From NCBI GenBank assembly GCA_964617995.1, contig CAZTXD010000183.1, positions 1 to 5,931 on the forward strand: a stretch of DNA of 5,931 bases, in the 5' to 3' direction. The stretch is from CAZTXD01 sp964617995. Its GTDB lineage: Bacteria; Actinomycetota; Acidimicrobiia; Spongiisociales; ZC4RG35. Both the position numbers and the translations under genes were made by a program. This document shows, piece after piece, positions 1 to 5,931 of this stretch (its first letter is position 1; the number at the start of each line of letters is the position of its first letter). The notes under the pieces are model-generated. The model did not search any database. It was not told where the DNA came from and worked only from the letters and a program-made list of their open reading frames with translations.

Positions 1-100
1 GTTCCCTCACCAACCGAGCTGAACCGGTAGTCGTTGATCGTGTGAGTGGTTTGGCTTCGCAACGAGGAGGCCGCGGGTTCAAATCCCGCCAAGCTCCACA
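1..100 (+). ncRNA. ssrA: tmRNA (ssrA), 3' end, 5' part outside the window
   Basis: tmRNA rescues stalled ribosomes by trans-translation with SmpB. Seen here is a T-arm with stem GCGGG (73-77), loop TTCAAAT (78-84) and stem CCCGC (85-89), followed by an acceptor-like strand ending AGCTCCACA at about 100. This closely matches the 3' end of bacterial tmRNA, which in E. coli runs from GCGGGTTCAA to CCAGCTCCACCA. No cloverleaf fits upstream: the best anticodon-loop candidate (56-62) has no paired stem, which argues against an ordinary tRNA. The tag-peptide ORF and the 5' acceptor strand lie outside the window. Two oddities: there is one extra A before AGCTCC, and the end reads CCACA rather than CCACCA, so CCA may be added after transcription or this may be a degenerate copy. 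The upstream boundary is taken as the window edge by inference. Confidence 0.6.
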
Positions 101-225
101 AATCGCCCAGGTCAAAGGCGTTTCGACTCGCTCGCGATGCTGTCGGGCCTCAGGTTTCGCGCTCCGTCGCGGCGCAGCTGTGACACAGAGAGACTTCGAA
201 ACCACCTCTCATGAAGGAGGGGGTC

Positions 226-309
226 ATGGGTCTCGCTATAGCTACTAGTAGACGCCCGTGGTCCCAGCCGGTACAACGCGCGGCGCCAGTGGAAACCTGG
301 GGTTCTTAG
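226..309 (+). other. possible 27-codon small ORF with a consensus Shine-Dalgarno
   Basis: A near-perfect Shine-Dalgarno, AAGGAGG (214-220), sits 5 nt before an ATG at 226 that opens a 27-codon frame ending in TAG at 307-309. An in-frame ATG at 211 would give 32 residues, but that ATG directly abuts the Shine-Dalgarno. The peptide begins MGLAIATSRR and is followed by a Pro/Trp/Gln-containing stretch. It has no cysteine, no clear membrane segment and no RiPP leader that I recognise. Codon use (ATA, AGA, many third-position A/T) is unlike the neighbouring genes, which argues against coding. If translated it could be a leader peptide for the regulator gene 87 nt downstream. Chance is the more likely explanation. 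Confidence 0.18.
235..251. repeat. two adjoining perfect palindromes
   Basis: GCTATAGC (235-242) and CTACTAGTAG (242-251) are perfect palindromes sharing one base. They are AT-rich compared with the surrounding sequence and lie in the roughly 300-nt stretch between the tmRNA end and the regulator gene. They could be an operator or a recombination site. They also lie inside the doubtful 226-309 ORF, so both readings cannot easily hold. Function is unknown. Confidence 0.3.
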
Positions 310-384
310 GGTCCGGCTCGTCTCGGTTCCGTCGACTACCGACATGAAATCGATGCGCCTGGGGCCCCGCGGAGGCTGATCGAC

Positions 385-390
385 GATAAT
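385..390 (+). promoter_or_regulatory. -10-like element placed for a leaderless transcript of the SARP gene
   Basis: GATAAT (385-390) differs from the TATAAT consensus at one position and ends 6 nt before the GTG at 397. A transcription start 6-7 nt after the hexamer would fall on or next to that GTG, giving an mRNA with little or no leader. No Shine-Dalgarno lies at usable spacing; the nearest purine run, GGAGG (371-375), is too far upstream. No good -35 element is visible 17 bp upstream. Leaderless genes are common in actinobacteria, and a -10 with a weak -35 is usual for them. The placement is seen; the function is inferred. Confidence 0.45.
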
Positions 391-396
391 TGCGGC

Positions 397-3300
397 GTGA
401 GGGTCAGTGGCGAACGCGACGGCGCAAGCGAGCTGCCCGCATTGGAAGTGCGACTCCTGGGCAGCTTCACCGTGTCGATCGACGGAGAGGTCGTGGCCGC
501 GGACGCGTGGCGGTTGGGGAAAGCAAAGGATGTAATAAAACTCCTGGCCCTAGCGTCCCGTCACAGGCTGCACCGCGACCAGCTCATCGACATTCTCTGG
601 CCCGACCACGATCCAAAATCGGGCGCAAACAATCTGTATCAGGCCCTCTCGGCCGCTCGACGGGCGATCACTTCGGCAGGCGGCGACGGACATGCCTGCC
701 TACGTCTCGAGGATGAGTGGGTGACGCTATGCCCGACGAATGCGTTGTGGATCGACGTGGACGTGTTCGACGAAATGAGCGGAAGCGACGATGTGGAAGA
801 TCTTCGTGAGGCGCTTTCGCTACACCGTGGTGAGCTGCTAGCTGACGATCGCTACGTCGAGTGGGCCGCGTCACGACGTGAGGCTGTGCGCCAGCGCTAC
901 CGGGCCGTCCTCGTCGCTCTCGGTCGCCATCATGAGCATGTTGGCGACCTTCGGGAGGCACAAGCCCTCTTTGACCGGCTACTCGACGACGACCCGATAA
1001 ACGAAAGTGCTCATCAGGCGCTCATGCGCGTGCACGCCAGGTCGGGCGACCGAGGTGCAGCGATCCGACAGTACGAGGTGCTCGAACAAGCACTTCGTTC
1101 GGAACTCGAAGTCGAACCAAGCATGGAGAGCCGGGATCTGCTCGATGACATCCGAAGCGGCGAGTTCGGGCCTGTGTCCGCCGATCCCCCCAACAATCTC
1201 CCTGTGGCTCTCAGCACCTTCGTCGGCCGCGAGCGCGAGATGATCGACCTGCCACCGCTAGTGGGTCGCAGCCGCCTCGTCACACTGACCGGCTCCGGTG
1301 GTTGTGGCAAGACCCGACTCGCCATCGAAGTAACTGGTCGATGCCTCGACGAATTCGATGACGGTGTGTTCCTCATCGAGCTAGGACCCCTTACGAGTCC
1401 CTCCCGCGTCGACCTCGAGATAGGACGCACGTTGGGTGTGCGAGCGGCGGAGGGAGAGCGGGTAGTGGACGCGATCGCTCGCCGCATCGGCGGCGGACGG
1501 ATGCTGCTGGTCCTCGACAACTGTGAGCATGTGATCAACGCCGTGGCCGCGACCACCGAGGCGCTTCTCACCGCGTGTCCCCAGCTCGTGGTGCTGGCCA
1601 CGAGCCGGGAACCGCTCGGTCTGCCCGGTGAGGTGGTGCAACGGGTGCCGTCACTCGATCTGCCCGACCCCTCCCAAGCTCTGGCACCAGACGAGTTGGT
1701 CCGTTACGGCGCGGTGCGCCTCCTCGCTGATCGCATCTCAGCGGTCGACCCGACTTTCACCGTAACGGAGTCGAACTCCGCTGCGGTCGCCACTGTCTGC
1801 TTTCGCCTGGACGGTCTCCCGCTCGCGCTCGAGCTAGCCGCGGCACGAGTTCCCGCCCTGACGATCGCGGAGGTCGCGGCCCGCCTCGACGACAGGTTCC
1901 GCCTCCTCACCGGCGGACGACGGACTGCCTTGACCCGACACCAGACACTGGAAGGCACCGTGGAGTGGAGCTTCGAATTGCTGACAGAGGCACAGCAAAG
2001 GCTGTTCTGCCGCCTCGCCGTGTTTCGGGGGACTTTCGACGTGGATGCCGCCGAGGCAGTGGGCCGCGGGCATGACGGGATGGCCGACAGCGTCGCCTCC
2101 CAACTCGCCGACCTGGTCGACCGTTCGATGGTGGTGGCCGAGGCCGGGGGAGAGCATCCCCGGTTCCGTCTCCTGGAGACGATGCGCGAGTACGGCTCAG
2201 TCCGTTTACGAGCCCAGCATCGCCTGAACGAGGTCCGCAGCTGCCATGCCCGATGGTTCGCGGAGTTCGTCGAGGACGCAGCGGACGAGTTCGCTGGACC
2301 GGATCGTCACCGTTGGCTGGCGCGGCTCGACTTATCCAGAGAGGATGTGCGTGCGGCGCTCACACACTTGCTAGCCACTGACCCTGCGAACGCAGTGCGA
2401 ATGGCGAGTTTGCTCTGGCCTTACTGGTTGTGGTTCGGCTATCTGGATGACGGGCTCCGTCAGCTCGAAGAGGCGCTGGCGCTTGACACGGGCCCATCCG
2501 AGGAGCGATCCGAGTGCTGGCTCGGCGCCTTCGCCATCCACACTCGCTGGTCGGGTATCGGCAAGCCTGGAATGAGGACCTACGTCGAAAACGCCATGGC
2601 CGAAGCTCGTGAGGTGGGGAGTCCTCGCGCAGAGAGCAGGGCGCTCGTATTCGACGGGATTTACTGGTATGTCATGGATGTAGAGGCTCTTGACCTTGCA
2701 GACGAACGGTTCCGGCGGGCGCAGGAGATTGCCCGAGCAAACGCCCTGCCCTCCGAAGAAGCCACAGCGCTGCATGCCCGAGCTGTGGTGGCTTGGTATC
2801 GGCAGGAGCTGGATCTGTCGCGACAACTTCTGCGCAAAGCTCTCGACCTGGTTCGAACACAGACCATTCACGAGGGATCGCTGCTGATGTTCACCGTCGG
2901 TCCGGTGGTGTCTTCAGTGCGGCTGGGGGAGCAATGGCTGGTGTGGGAGGAGACGTTGATGCCATACCGCGCAACGGCGGGCCGTTGCGCTGAGGCGTAT
3001 GTGCAGGCGAGCTTGGGCAGCCTGGAACGAGTGGCGGGCCGAATGCCCTATGCACGCCTGCATCTGGAGAAGGCGTTGGCCATTTACAGCGAAGAGGGTG
3101 ACTTGGCCGGCGAGGCTCTGACTCGAGCTCGTCTCGGCCGTCTCGCGCTGGCCCAAGGTGACTTCGACGAGGCTCGAGCCGGCCTCGAGCAAGCGCTGGC
3201 CATTCACGAAAGCAGCGGCGACGCTCGCAGCCTTCAACTTGTGAGACTCTCGCTCGCTCGTGTCGCTATCGAGTCGGGCTCGTACGACGCTGCCCGACAC

Positions 3301-3627
3301 CTGATCTCCGACGCCGAGAGAACGGTGCGGGAGCGAGGCGATCTCCCCGCACTCAGTGGGGCTCTGGCTGTGCGGGGAGTGCTCGAAATTGCTGAGGGCG
3401 ACCCCGGGTCGGCGGTCGCAACCCTCGAGGAGGGACTCGAGGTGCAAGAGTCGATCGGTCATTATTTGACCATGGCTGTTCTGGCCCTCGACCTGGCCGA
3501 CGCATACGTGAGAGCGGGCCAAGCGGCGTCGGCAGCAGCATCCGCGGCCAAAGGACTTCCCGTATTCGAGGCCCTCGGGTATCGCGACGCGGCTACCCGA
3601 AGTCGGCAGATCCTCGCCTCTCGTTAA
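397..3627 (+). CDS. AfsR-like large SARP transcriptional regulator (BTAD, STAND ATPase, TPR)
   Basis: A 1076-residue cytoplasmic regulator. Residues 16-92 form an OmpR-type winged helix (starting LEVRLLGSFTV) and about 117-252 the bacterial transcriptional activation domain (BTAD); together they make a SARP module that binds direct repeats and recruits RNA polymerase. Residues about 270-560 are a STAND/NB-ARC ATPase: FVGRE at 275-279, Walker A GSGGCGKT at 299-306 (K305), Walker B LLVLD ending at D374, sensor-like TSRE at 402-405, and the winged-helix region with VEWSFELL from 522. From about 610 the protein is helical, with clear TPRs at about 868-1076. There is no C-terminal LuxR helix-turn-helix. 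Length and order resemble AfsR (993 aa). In this family ATP binding and TPR contacts normally gate activity. The GTG start is chosen because the conserved domain begins 15 residues later and a -10-like GATAAT precedes it; no Shine-Dalgarno is present. TTG (442) and GTG (448) are unlikely alternatives that would cut into the domain. The exact target and inducing signal are unknown. Confidence 0.93.
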   Translation: MRVSGERDGASELPALEVRLLGSFTVSIDGEVVAADAWRLGKAKDVIKLLALASRHRLHRDQLIDILWPDHDPKSGANNLYQALSAARRAITSAGGDGHACLRLEDEWVTLCPTNALWIDVDVFDEMSGSDDVEDLREALSLHRGELLADDRYVEWAASRREAVRQRYRAVLVALGRHHEHVGDLREAQALFDRLLDDDPINESAHQALMRVHARSGDRGAAIRQYEVLEQALRSELEVEPSMESRDLLDDIRSGEFGPVSADPPNNLPVALSTFVGREREMIDLPPLVGRSRLVTLTGSGGCGKTRLAIEVTGRCLDEFDDGVFLIELGPLTSPSRVDLEIGRTLGVRAAEGERVVDAIARRIGGGRMLLVLDNCEHVINAVAATTEALLTACPQLVVLATSREPLGLPGEVVQRVPSLDLPDPSQALAPDELVRYGAVRLLADRISAVDPTFTVTESNSAAVATVCFRLDGLPLALELAAARVPALTIAEVAARLDDRFRLLTGGRRTALTRHQTLEGTVEWSFELLTEAQQRLFCRLAVFRGTFDVDAAEAVGRGHDGMADSVASQLADLVDRSMVVAEAGGEHPRFRLLETMREYGSVRLRAQHRLNEVRSCHARWFAEFVEDAADEFAGPDRHRWLARLDLSREDVRAALTHLLATDPANAVRMASLLWPYWLWFGYLDDGLRQLEEALALDTGPSEERSECWLGAFAIHTRWSGIGKPGMRTYVENAMAEAREVGSPRAESRALVFDGIYWYVMDVEALDLADERFRRAQEIARANALPSEEATALHARAVVAWYRQELDLSRQLLRKALDLVRTQTIHEGSLLMFTVGPVVSSVRLGEQWLVWEETLMPYRATAGRCAEAYVQASLGSLERVAGRMPYARLHLEKALAIYSEEGDLAGEALTRARLGRLALAQGDFDEARAGLEQALAIHESSGDARSLQLVRLSLARVAIESGSYDAARHLISDAERTVRERGDLPALSGALAVRGVLEIAEGDPGSAVATLEEGLEVQESIGHYLTMAVLALDLADAYVRAGQAASAAASAAKGLPVFEALGYRDAATRSRQILASR

Positions 3628-3659
3628 GACCGCGCTAAGACGACCGACAGACCCAAGAC
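3624..3659 (+). promoter_or_regulatory. candidate SARP-binding direct repeats, 11-bp period
   Basis: Heptamers TTAAGAC (3624-3630), CTAAGAC (3635-3641) and GACAGAC (3646-3652) start exactly 11 bp apart with 4-bp spacers, and CCAAGAC (3653-3659) follows directly. All end in AGAC. Known SARPs (ActII-ORF4, DnrI, AfsR) bind heptameric direct repeats with 11-bp spacing on one DNA face, with the 3'-most repeat about 8 bp before the -10. Eight bases after 3652 comes TACACC (3661-3666), a weak -10 candidate. The array overlaps the stop codon of the SARP gene and lies 100 nt upstream of the exported-protein gene. Direct regulation of that gene is inferred; the repeats and spacing are seen. The heptamers do not match the TCGAG-type consensus of the best-known SARPs. 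Confidence 0.45.
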
Positions 3660-3713
3660 GTACACCTGGGTGGAACTGAGGGACCAGGACAGCTGACCGG
3701 GTTTCCTCAGATC

Positions 3714-3732
3714 CGGCCGCAAAGCACGGCCG
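3714..3732 (+). other. GC-rich hairpin in the leader of the exported-protein gene
   Basis: CGGCCG (3714-3719) and CGGCCG (3727-3732) can pair as a 6-bp stem around a 7-nt loop (CAAAGCA). It ends 14 nt before the AAAGGA ribosome-binding site. No U-run follows. It could be a weak terminator for the regulator gene or a 5'-leader structure that affects translation or stability. The short stem makes either role uncertain. Confidence 0.3.
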
Positions 3733-3758
3733 TAGCGCAGTCAACGAAAGGAATTGTC

Positions 3759-4346
3759 ATGCGTCGAACGAGATTGAGCCTTGTTCTCGGTGCAGCCCTG
3801 CTGCTTGCTGGACATATACCGGCGTACGCTGGATCACCAGAAAGGGCCGATGTCCTGGATCAGGGAGGGGTCGCGGTGTACGCACCAGATGGAGCGCAGC
3901 TGGTGCGCCAGGCCAACGGGATCTCAGTGTCGGTCAAAATGCCAACACCGGAGCCCGGCTCCTACCTGTATCCCGACGGTACCGGGCCAGGTCATCCTGA
4001 GGTGTTCACCTTGTGGATGTTCGTGTTCAATCATCCTGAGCACTGCACAGAGCCGTGTGGACCCGACGACACGACGAACCCGGAGGTCGAGTTCGGTGTC
4101 TACAACCCGGCCGGTCATGTGGCGGCAGGCGGAACACTCACCCTCACCGGGCGGGTCGGTGTCGGTGACGCAGCTCAGGCGCCTCCGGGGATCACCCCCC
4201 ACGATCTGTCCAATCCAGCTGGCGCCGAGGTCCACCTGGCGGTGACCTCTCACGGCGGACTCGACCCGGCGACTCTGCCGAACGAGTTCCGCATCCCCAC
4301 AGGCTCCGGTGCATGCGGGTGCTGGTGGATCGCCATCTTCGATTGA
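3759..4346 (+). CDS. exported protein of unknown function, four cysteines
   Basis: A 195-residue protein. The start is well set: AAAGGA (3747-3752) precedes the ATG by 6 nt, and the frame opens straight into a signal peptide with Arg at 2, 3 and 5, a hydrophobic core (about 6-18) and a probable signal peptidase I site after A24 (PAYA|GS). There is no lipobox and no later membrane segment, so the product is probably secreted. The mature part looks beta-rich, with TLWMFVFNHPEHC, the Cys pair C96/C100 and the C-terminal pair C186/C188 before WW; two disulfides are plausible outside the cell. The layout (a TLW-FVFN-C-PC block, then an AEVHLAVTSHG block) resembles unstudied actinobacterial exported proteins I recall only as hypothetical, loosely like CHRD-type proteins; no function is claimed. 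It lies 131 nt after the SARP gene, behind the candidate SARP repeats, and is followed by a strong hairpin, so it is probably a single-gene transcript or the end of one. Confidence 0.85.
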   Translation: MRRTRLSLVLGAALLLAGHIPAYAGSPERADVLDQGGVAVYAPDGAQLVRQANGISVSVKMPTPEPGSYLYPDGTGPGHPEVFTLWMFVFNHPEHCTEPCGPDDTTNPEVEFGVYNPAGHVAAGGTLTLTGRVGVGDAAQAPPGITPHDLSNPAGAEVHLAVTSHGGLDPATLPNEFRIPTGSGACGCWWIAIFD

Positions 4347-4361
4347 TCTATGGACGTCGAA

Positions 4362-4389
4362 TGCCGGTCGGGGCTGGCCCCGACCGGCA
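4362..4389 (+). terminator. 12-bp perfect hairpin, probable terminator after the exported-protein gene
   Basis: TGCCGGTCGGGG (4362-4373) is the exact reverse complement of CCCCGACCGGCA (4378-4389), with a CTGG loop (4374-4377). It begins 16 nt after the TGA of the exported-protein gene. No T-run follows, as is often the case for terminators in GC-rich actinobacteria, and the symmetric stem could work in both directions. It also lies inside the 5' extension that an ATG at 4350 would give the oxidase gene, which argues against that upstream start. Confidence 0.7.
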
Positions 4390-4430
4390 GGGCGAACCCT
4401 CGGAAACAGATAGGTTCATCTGGAGCAACA

Positions 4431-5843
4431 ATGACTGAGAAAACGATGACACCCGTTCTGGGTGACGCCACGATCGAGGAACTCCGTAAACAGCTACGCG
4501 GTGGCGTGATCACGCCGAACGACGACGCCTATCACGACGCGAGGAGCGTGTGGAACGGTTCGATCGACCGCCGTCCAGTTCTGATCGTCCGGTGCACCGG
4601 TACCGCTGACATCATCGAGGCTCTGCGGTTCGCTCGGAGCGAGAATCTCGTCATCGCCGTGCGAGGCGGAGGCCACAACGTGGCAGGCTTCGGAACCTGC
4701 GACGACGGGATAGTGATCGACCTGTCGCAGATGAAGGGCATCCGGGTCGACCCGACAACCAGAACGGTTCGGGCCCAAGGGGGCGTGCTCTGGGGTGAGC
4801 TCGATCGAGAGACGCAAACGTTCGGGCTGGCGACGACAGGTGGCCTGGTCACCACCACCGGCATCGCCGGGTTCACACTCGGCGGTGGGATCGGTTGGTT
4901 GATGCGCCGTCACGGCCTGGCTGTCGACAACCTTGTGGCGGCTGACATCGTTACCGCCGACGGAACCGTCGTAACAGCCGACTCTGAGACAGCGCGCGAT
5001 CTGCTGTGGGGCCTGCGGGGTGGCGGAGGCAACTTCGGGATCGTGACCTCCTTCGAGTTCCAGCTCCACCCCGTTGGCCCTGTCGTGTACGGCGGAGCCA
5101 TCTTCCATCCGGCCGAGCGGTCCGCCGAACTATTGCGCTTCTACACGGAGTGGGCTCGCACACTCCCCGACGAACTCACGACGATGATTGCCTTCCTGAC
5201 CGCACCGCCCGAGCCGTTCATCCCCGCGGAGCTGCAGGGCACGCCGATGGTCGCGGTCGCGTGCTGCCATATAGGCGAGCACGACGATGCCGAAGAGGCC
5301 GTCAAGCCTCTCCGAGAATTCGGCCAGCCGGCAGCAGACGTGATAGGTCCGATTCCATACGTGGTGCTTCAGTCGATGTTTGATGGATCGGCCCCACGTG
5401 GGTTCAACACATACTGGAAGACGGCGTACCTGGACGATCTGAGCGAGCCGGGTATCGATCAACTCGTTGCTCGGGCTGCAGAGCTCGCCAACCTTTTCCA
5501 CTTCTCGACCGTGCATCTTCACCACTTGGAGGGTGCGGTAGGCGAACAACCTCCCGGAGGCAGCGCTTTCGCCCATCGCGACCATCGCTTCGTGCTCAAC
5601 CTGATCGGTACGTGGGAGGACGAAGAGGACGCCGGGGCCCACATCGGCTGGGTGCGGGAGAGTTGGGAGGCGATGCAGCCCCACACGACCGGCGACCCAT
5701 ACCTGAACTTCCTCGGCGACGAAGGGACTGATCGAGTTCGAGCCGCATACGGATCAGAGGCATACGACCGGCTGGTCGATCTCAAGACGCGCTACGACCC
5801 CGACAATGTGTTCCGCTTGAATCAGAACATCATTGCTCGGTGA
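4431..5843 (+). CDS. FAD-linked oxidase of the BBE type (FAD_binding_4 plus BBE domain)
   Basis: A 470-residue flavoprotein oxidase of the berberine bridge enzyme / 6-hydroxynicotine oxidase type (VAO/PCMH fold), which oxidises a substrate and passes electrons to O2. The FAD-binding domain (about 35-210) carries RGGGHN at 78-83; H82 matches the histidine that bonds covalently to the 8-alpha position of FAD. In bicovalent enzymes a Cys lies in the GxCxxVG motif; here the aligned position is V140 in GGLVTTTGIAG, so a single His link is expected. LGGGIGWL and GGGGNFGIVTSFEF follow. The C-terminal BBE segment shows YLNF (424-427) and YDPDNVFRLNQN (455-466). There is no signal peptide, so it is probably cytoplasmic. 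ATG 4431 is chosen for its GGAG (4422-4425) at 5-nt spacing; ATG 4350 would add 27 poorly conserved-looking residues across a terminator hairpin. TAGGTT (4411-4416) is a possible -10. The substrate is unknown; relatives act on sugars, alkaloids and polyketide-like compounds. Confidence 0.92.
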   Translation: MTEKTMTPVLGDATIEELRKQLRGGVITPNDDAYHDARSVWNGSIDRRPVLIVRCTGTADIIEALRFARSENLVIAVRGGGHNVAGFGTCDDGIVIDLSQMKGIRVDPTTRTVRAQGGVLWGELDRETQTFGLATTGGLVTTTGIAGFTLGGGIGWLMRRHGLAVDNLVAADIVTADGTVVTADSETARDLLWGLRGGGGNFGIVTSFEFQLHPVGPVVYGGAIFHPAERSAELLRFYTEWARTLPDELTTMIAFLTAPPEPFIPAELQGTPMVAVACCHIGEHDDAEEAVKPLREFGQPAADVIGPIPYVVLQSMFDGSAPRGFNTYWKTAYLDDLSEPGIDQLVARAAELANLFHFSTVHLHHLEGAVGEQPPGGSAFAHRDHRFVLNLIGTWEDEEDAGAHIGWVRESWEAMQPHTTGDPYLNFLGDEGTDRVRAAYGSEAYDRLVDLKTRYDPDNVFRLNQNIIAR

Positions 5844-5849
5844 TCGAGC

Positions 5850-5931
5850 TGCCAAGTCTCACGATGTCAAGTCTCGGTACCTGCACGACGCGTCCGAGCT
5901 TCACGCGTCCGTCGGCGATGTGTCAAGTCTC
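5850..5931 (+). repeat. two interleaved families of short direct repeats, cut by the window end
   Basis: Family A is TGYCAAGTCTC (11 bp) at 5850-5860 (TGCC form), 5865-5875 and 5921-5931, the last flush with the window end. Family B is ACGCGTCCG at 5888-5896 and 5903-5911. The first two A copies start 15 bp apart, and so do the two B copies. The order A-A-B-B-A over 82 bp begins 6 nt after the oxidase stop codon. Candidates are the end of an insertion sequence (some families, such as IS21, start with TG and have several repeats near the tips), an operator array for a downstream gene, or an attachment site. No transposase is in view. Confidence 0.5.

Noticed and set aside
17..98. An ordinary tRNA, for example tRNA-Ala with anticodon CGC at 58-60
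   Set aside because: The loop TTCGCAA (56-62) looks right, but the flanking bases 51-55 and 63-67 do not pair, no D-arm fits, and bases 17-23 do not pair with the 3' acceptor strand. The T-arm and 3' end match tmRNA better.
190..196. GAGACTT as an inverted partner of the CAAGTCTC repeats at the right end
   Set aside because: Only 7 bases match and the extended TGTCA part is missing, so chance similarity is the simpler explanation.
3672..3703. ECF or SigR-type promoter with -35 GGAACT at 3672
   Set aside because: No matching -10 (GTC, CGTT or GTT) occurs at the 16-18 bp spacing; the nearest GTT at 3701 is too far away.
3676..3710. CTGAGG / CCTCAG as a terminator stem after the regulator gene
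   Set aside because: The stem is only 6 bp with a 23-nt loop and no T-run, which is too weak to call.
2914..3744. A 276-codon open frame on the minus strand
   Set aside because: It is antisense to the TPR region of the regulator. Long opposite-strand frames are expected in GC-rich coding DNA, and the translated sequence shows no recognisable domain.
4350..4430. Upstream ATG at 4350 as the oxidase start, adding 27 residues
   Set aside because: No Shine-Dalgarno precedes it, the added stretch crosses the 12-bp terminator hairpin, and ATG 4431 has GGAG at good spacing with a family-typical N-terminus.
1..5931. CRISPR array, rRNA genes, integrase or transposase
   Set aside because: No regularly spaced long repeats, no rRNA-like sequence and no recombinase motifs were seen on either strand.

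Overview
The window is GC-rich bacterial DNA of actinobacterial type. The grounds are a very large SARP-type (BTAD) regulator fused to a STAND ATPase, GTG start use, G/C-biased third codon positions and a probable leaderless start. No species can be named from the sequence. Three protein genes are well supported, all on the + strand.

Layout. Bases 1-100 end in a T-arm and acceptor strand that closely match the 3' end of tmRNA (ssrA); only this 3' part lies in the window. Bases 101-396 hold no convincing gene. They contain two adjoining palindromes, a doubtful 27-codon ORF behind a consensus Shine-Dalgarno, and a -10-like GATAAT placed so that transcription would begin at or next to the GTG of the next gene. 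Bases 397-3627 encode a 1076-residue AfsR-like regulator (winged helix, BTAD, NB-ARC/STAND ATPase, TPRs). Bases 3759-4346 encode a 195-residue exported protein of unknown function. A 12-bp perfect hairpin at 4362-4389 probably ends that transcript. Bases 4431-5843 encode a 470-residue FAD-linked oxidase of the berberine-bridge-enzyme (BBE) type. The last 88 bases carry no gene but two interleaved families of short direct repeats, cut off by the window end.

How the parts may work together. The main regulatory lead is a set of heptamers ending in AGAC that starts on the regulator's stop codon and runs into the spacer before the exported-protein gene. Three of them start exactly 11 bp apart, the geometry SARP proteins bind. 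This suggests that the regulator controls the exported-protein gene directly, and perhaps the oxidase. The oxidase sits beyond a terminator-like hairpin, so it probably has its own promoter or depends on read-through. The small molecule sensed by the regulator and the substrate of the oxidase cannot be read from the sequence.

The tmRNA 3' end on the left and the repeats on the right would fit an accessory region or island, but no integrase, transposase or second attachment copy is in view, so this stays a hypothesis.
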